Translations under genes and position numbers: made by a program
Assembly: GCA_964058845.1 (NCBI GenBank)
Contig: CAXKVR010000313.1
Coordinates: forward strand, 1-21,374
DNA length: 21,374 nt
Direction: 5' to 3'
Source of the DNA: Carex sylvatica
Taxonomy: Eukaryota > Streptophyta > Magnoliopsida > Poales > Cyperaceae
The notes under the pieces: model-generated
Databases searched by the model: none
The model's input: only the letters and a program-made list of their open reading frames with translations
What the model was told of the DNA's origin: nothing
Part shown: piece by piece, positions 18,513 to 21,374 of the stretch
Layout: each line of letters begins with the position of its first letter
Position numbering within the stretch: the stretch's first letter is position 1

Positions 18513-18851
18513 CCATTTTTTATAACTTTAATAACTCAAAATTTAAAAATTAAAAATCAAAATAAAACTGTAGAATATAATCTAAATTATTTTATCTATG
18601 TGCTCATAAAAAATCATGACATTACAATTTTATTTTAGTTGTCATTAAGAGATTATAAAAAACGTAATAATGTAGATAATTTCTAGACGTTGATTTTTCA
18701 ACTTATTAGTTTACATAAAATAAAATTAAAATGTGATAATTTTTTATATGCATATAGAAAAAATAATATAGATGATATTTAACAGTTGTATTTTAATTTT
18801 TAAATTTAAAATTTTAAGTTATTAAAATTAAAAAAAAAAATTATTTTAAAT
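18513..18851. repeat. Long imperfect palindrome (foldback or MITE)
   Basis: The left arm (about 18528-18650) and right arm (about 18702-18826) are reverse complements for about 120 bases with many mismatches. Shared landmarks include TTAATAACT.AAAATTT, ATAAAAAAT.AT, ACATTACAATTTTATTTTA and a final ATTAAGAG/AATAAG. Weaker pairing extends outwards to about 18851. The loop is about 50 bases. The low-complexity AT content inflates the match, but the order of landmarks over the whole arm supports a true inverted repeat. Confidence 0.65.
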
Positions 18852-18887
18852 TTTTTAGTCGGCTGAACAGACCCAGAAAATTTGAGT

Positions 18888-18911
18888 TAGAAAAATCAAA
18901 TATTCTCGAAG
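18888..18911. repeat. Segmental duplication, left end of copy 2
   Basis: TAGAAAAATCAAATATTCTCG resembles the start of copy 1 at 17838. It is separated from the rest of copy 2 (19176-19295) by about 25 bases of other sequence and the 216-bp MITE. Confidence 0.45.
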
Positions 18912-18948
18912 GTCGGGTAGTAGATAGTAATGTAGTATGACAATTTCG

Positions 18949-19164
18949 AGTCCACATCGTCTGCATTAACGCAAAAGAGAATTTTTGAGTTAATAGATAT
19001 GTACCGTCCGATTGTAAATGGAGTCCATCTGGTCTCTATCTAAACTATAGGAGGTCTTCAATATTAGTGCGGATTTAATTTACACGACTCTTAAAACTAA
19101 TTGAACGGAACAGATGTATTAACTCAAAAAATTCCTTTTTCCGTTAATGCAAACGATACGAATT
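18949..19164. mobile_element. 216-bp MITE with 11-bp target duplication
   Basis: TGACAATTTCG flanks it exactly at 18938-18948 and 19165-19175. The terminal inverted repeats run about 66 bases at roughly 80 percent: CATCGTCTGCATTAACGCAA on the left against TATCGTTTGCATTAACGGAA on the right (reverse complement), then GAGTTAATA and CCGT.C in both. The interior has no coding frame. The 10-11-bp duplication fits a Mutator-like element. It inserted into copy 2 of the segmental duplication, and copy 1 approximates the empty site. Confidence 0.88.
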
Positions 19165-19175
19165 TGACAATTTCG

Positions 19176-19295
19176 GCCGTGAGGCCCAAGAAATACTTGA
19201 GTGGGACATTATTTTAACATCCATAAAATTCCAAATTTGCTTCTACAAAAGTACCCATAAGAGGCGTCAGCCGTGACGATCAACATCACGGTCAT
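19176..19295. repeat. Segmental duplication, main part of copy 2
   Basis: It matches 17869-17985 (GCCGTGAGG.CCAAGAAATACT to GGCGTCAGCCG.GACGA.CAACAT). It is bounded by the MITE on the left and by the hAT-type element on the right, so it survives as a short island between two insertions. Confidence 0.75.
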
Positions 19296-20055
19296 TAGGA
19301 CTGGCAAAAAAAGTTGGTGGCTCATGGCCTGCTTGGTATTCGTCTATGACTCGATCGGTAACAGCTCGTTCGTTAGTAGATCGAATTAAAATTAGCTCGC
19401 TCGCTATATACTCGAGCCAAAATTAATGAGTTTGAGTTTGACCTGGCTCGGCACGAGCCAGCTCAGTCGTTAATGAGCTATTTAATATACATAGTTTAAT
19501 AGTTTAATCGGATTTATTAACTTTAGATTAGGAATATTATGGTTTGTGGATGTTATAGCCAGTATTATGACAATTACACTTTGGACTGTGTTTAAGTTGA
19601 TGGTAATTATGTATGAAATATGTGTGAATTAATTATAAGCAATTAAGTTAATTTGTATGAATTTGTTTGATTTGATATGTATGAATTTATTCTGTGAATA
19701 TGTTTGTATGAATTTAGTTGTAAATTTAATTTATATCAGTTGATTTACTTAATTACAATTGAATTAAGAGTATTCCTCAGTAATTAGTCATATAAGTATT
19801 ATTTTATTTTAGCTATAATTGATAAGATGTATTATGAAAATTTAAGATATAGCCGGAAAGAAAGTATATAAATTTATAAATCTGCCAAGCTAGTAACGAG
19901 CTAGCTCGGCTCGCTCAGACAAGCCACGAGTCAGTCTTGAGCAATAGTTTTAGCTCGGAACCTAAAATCCAAACTCGCTCGCTCAACTTGATATACCAAC
20001 AAGCCGAGTACAAGTGTAGCCTAGCTCGCTCTTTAACAGCTCGTTGCCACCCCTA
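19296..20055. mobile_element. 760-bp non-autonomous hAT-type element
   Basis: ACGGTCAT is duplicated at 19288-19295 and 20056-20063, the 8-bp duplication typical of hAT transposons. The ends are TAGGACTGGCAA and, mirrored, TAGGGGTGGCAA. Both subterminal regions are rich in GCTCG/CGAGC words (near 19350-19470 and 19900-20045), which are common transposase-binding repeats in hAT elements. The centre (19480-19860) is AT-rich with repeated TGTATGAATTT and has no transposase frame. Confidence 0.88.
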
Positions 20056-20073
20056 ACGGTCATCAGTCTTATT

Positions 20074-20729
20074 CAGAGCTGACCCTGAAAATTTTGAAAT
20101 TCGGAGCGGTAGAAAGTTTTTCATTGTATATATAATTTTTTATGAGATTGACTAATATGCATCTACAAGTACTTTAACGTCATATGTTTATAAGTTATTT
20201 TTATATTTTTAAAGTCTAAATAGTCAATCTGAACTGTTCAACATAATATCCACATTAAAATGTACTTCGAGATAAAATTTTATATTTTTTGAAATTTATT
20301 TACTATTTTTTAAAATAGATAAAAAATCCATTGGTTCAAAAAATTAGGGACCATAAAAACAATAATTTTCAACCTACCTTAAAAAATAGTAAAAATTTAA
20401 AAAAATGTAAAATTTGATCTCCATTTATGTTTTAATATGAATATAATGTTGAATAGTTTGGATCAACTATTTGAACTTTAAAACACAAGAACGACTTATA
20501 AGTATATGGTGTGGAAGTACTTGTGGAAGCATATTAATCGATCTCATTTTTTATTAATATATCAATAAATCATACCTATTCATAGAAAAATTTGGGCCCG
20601 AATATTTATTTATTTTTAATATATACAAATTAATTATTTTATACATACAAACTATTATATTTTTTTGAGCCCCTTAAATCTCGGGACCTGAGGCGTCGCC
20701 CTAGGTGCCTAGCACCAGGGCCGGTCCTG
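20074..20729. mobile_element. Degraded hAT-like element with CAGRGC.G.CCCTG ends
   Basis: The left end is CAGAGCTGACCCTG (20074-20087), and the right end, mirrored, is CAGGACCGGCCCTG (20716-20729). The adjoining right-end text (GAGCCCC, GGACCTGAGGCG, GCCCTAGG) is typical of a widespread plant hAT family. No matching 8-bp target duplication is visible, so at least one border is damaged. The interior is filled largely by the long palindrome at 20136-20552. Confidence 0.55.
20136..20552. repeat. Long inverted repeat with arms of about 180 bases
   Basis: The left arm (20136-20314) and right arm (20379-20552) are reverse complements at roughly three quarters identity. Aligned landmarks are ATGAGAT.GA.TAATATGC, CACAAGTACTT (CTACAAGTACTT on the left), CATAT..TTATAAGT, TTTTAAAGT and TTCAACAT.ATAT. 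The loop is about 64 bases. Weaker pairing continues outwards to about 20120 and 20572. It behaves like a foldback MITE lodged in the hAT-like element. Confidence 0.8.
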
Positions 20730-20960
20730 GCACGGGTAGAATCAGAATTTGAATTTTTTTTTTTTGGAAGGGGGGAGGGGGGAGGAGCGAAATTTTTTTG
20801 GGGGGGCCGAAATTACTTAACCCTTTCGTTGATGCATGTATATATGTGTTTAGACATCAATTTCGTTGGAAAATTTCTAATCACATGCATGTTAACCAGG
20901 AGAAATTTTGTTTGATGGAGGGTGCCTGGCCCCTGCTCGCACCCCTTGGTTCCGCACCTG
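20730..20960. mobile_element. Possible further hAT-like fragment with G-rich stretch
   Basis: It begins with a CACGGGTAGAATCAGAATTT-type end. At its right margin CCTTGGTTCCGCACCTG (20944-20960) mirrors to CAGGTGCGGAACCAAGG, a common plant hAT terminus. Two six-G runs (20770-20775 and 20777-20782) and a seven-G run (20800-20806) could form a G-quadruplex. There is no target duplication. Confidence 0.35.
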
Positions 20961-21032
20961 GGTCCTGGTCTCATCACCTAATGGAGTGGGTCATAAGCTA
21001 TGTTATCTCGATACTTTACTTAGGATTATGTA

Positions 21033-21076
21033 TCCGTATTGAGTGTATATTAGATACAAATATGCATTCAATACGG
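21033..21076. repeat. 12-bp inverted repeat (one mismatch)
   Basis: CCGTATTGAGTG (21033-21044) is mirrored by CATTCAATACGG (21065-21076) around 20 bases. The nearby CCGGATAC words suggest other small repeats. Confidence 0.6.
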
Positions 21077-21229
21077 GTCTGATATATATCAGATAGGTCA
21101 GTTGATGTATCATAGTATGTGGAAAATTCTTACTCAGAAGAAATGCATCCGGATACAGATTTACCCTACAGCAATACGGCTGTATGGACTGGATATGCAC
21201 CCGGATACGCCCGCATACACTAAAAATCA

Positions 21230-21310
21230 ATATTTAGTGCTCTACGGGAATCAAACTCATTCCCTTTGGTTTAGCAACATATCGCCTTTAGCACTGCATC
21301 AACTCATATT
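21230..21310 (-). repeat. tRNA-like Pol III promoter pattern, possible SINE head
   Basis: On the minus strand GTTGATGCAGTGCTAA (A-box-like, about 21289-21304) is followed, after about 31 bases, by GAGTTTGATTCCC (B-box-like, 21246-21258). The spacing and order fit a tRNA-derived SINE. The A box is imperfect and no 3' tail or target duplication is seen, so the call is weak. Confidence 0.3.
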
Positions 21311-21374
21311 TGATGTTTGAATGGAGTAGTTATAATATTTAATGTATAATTAGATTATTGTATAATCCCCCATC

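Overview
The window looks like nuclear DNA from a flowering plant: AT-rich, gene-poor, full of LTR retrotransposons, small inverted-repeat transposons and a possible LINE tail. It carries two intronless family-1 UDP-glycosyltransferase (UGT) genes. The wording of the UGT C-termini (for example TKDRG before the PSPG box and GYDEG after it) reminds me of monocot UGT88-like proteins, but that is only an impression. No bacterial gene organisation is present.

Layout. Bases 1-3082 are the 3' end of a Ty3/gypsy element of chromovirus type: integrase, a chromodomain-like tail, polypurine tract, and one complete LTR of about 2 kb; its other LTR lies outside the window. Bases 3083-5540 are AT-rich DNA with several tandem-repeat blocks (106-bp, 75-bp and 29-bp periods) and an isolated GC-richer patch on the minus strand. 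UGT gene A follows (conserved frame from about 5673 to 7055). It has lost a conventional start codon at the conserved place; the first in-frame ATG is at 5691. Bases 7056-12101 hold no gene I can support, only a LINE-like tail, a possible relic of a UGT 3' end and a tiny poly-A insertion. Bases 12107-13973 are an internally deleted Ty1/copia element on the minus strand with two 306-bp LTRs and a perfect 5-bp target-site duplication. UGT gene B (15143-16555, 470 aa) is intact.

Bases 17830-20730 are a stack of nested small elements: a diverged segmental duplication whose second copy is interrupted by a 216-bp MITE with an 11-bp duplication, and is followed at once by a 760-bp hAT-type element with an 8-bp duplication. 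There are also two long imperfect palindromes, the second inside another hAT-like element. The last 640 bp hold further hAT-like ends and a weak tRNA-like Pol III promoter pattern.

How the genes relate. The UGTs are same-strand paralogues about 8 kb apart. They share their protein architecture and a matching proximal promoter block (GGCGCTGA, then GGAAA and CAA..TTC) plus a similar TATA box, which indicates a local duplication that included the promoter. Both PSPG boxes are 44 residues and end in Gln, as expected for UDP-glucose users acting on small-molecule acceptors; the acceptor cannot be read from sequence. The most unusual points are the 59-bp foldback element just upstream of the gene B promoter block, its larger relative at 18949-19164, the missing start of gene A, and the copia deletion that joins the primer-binding site directly to reverse transcriptase.
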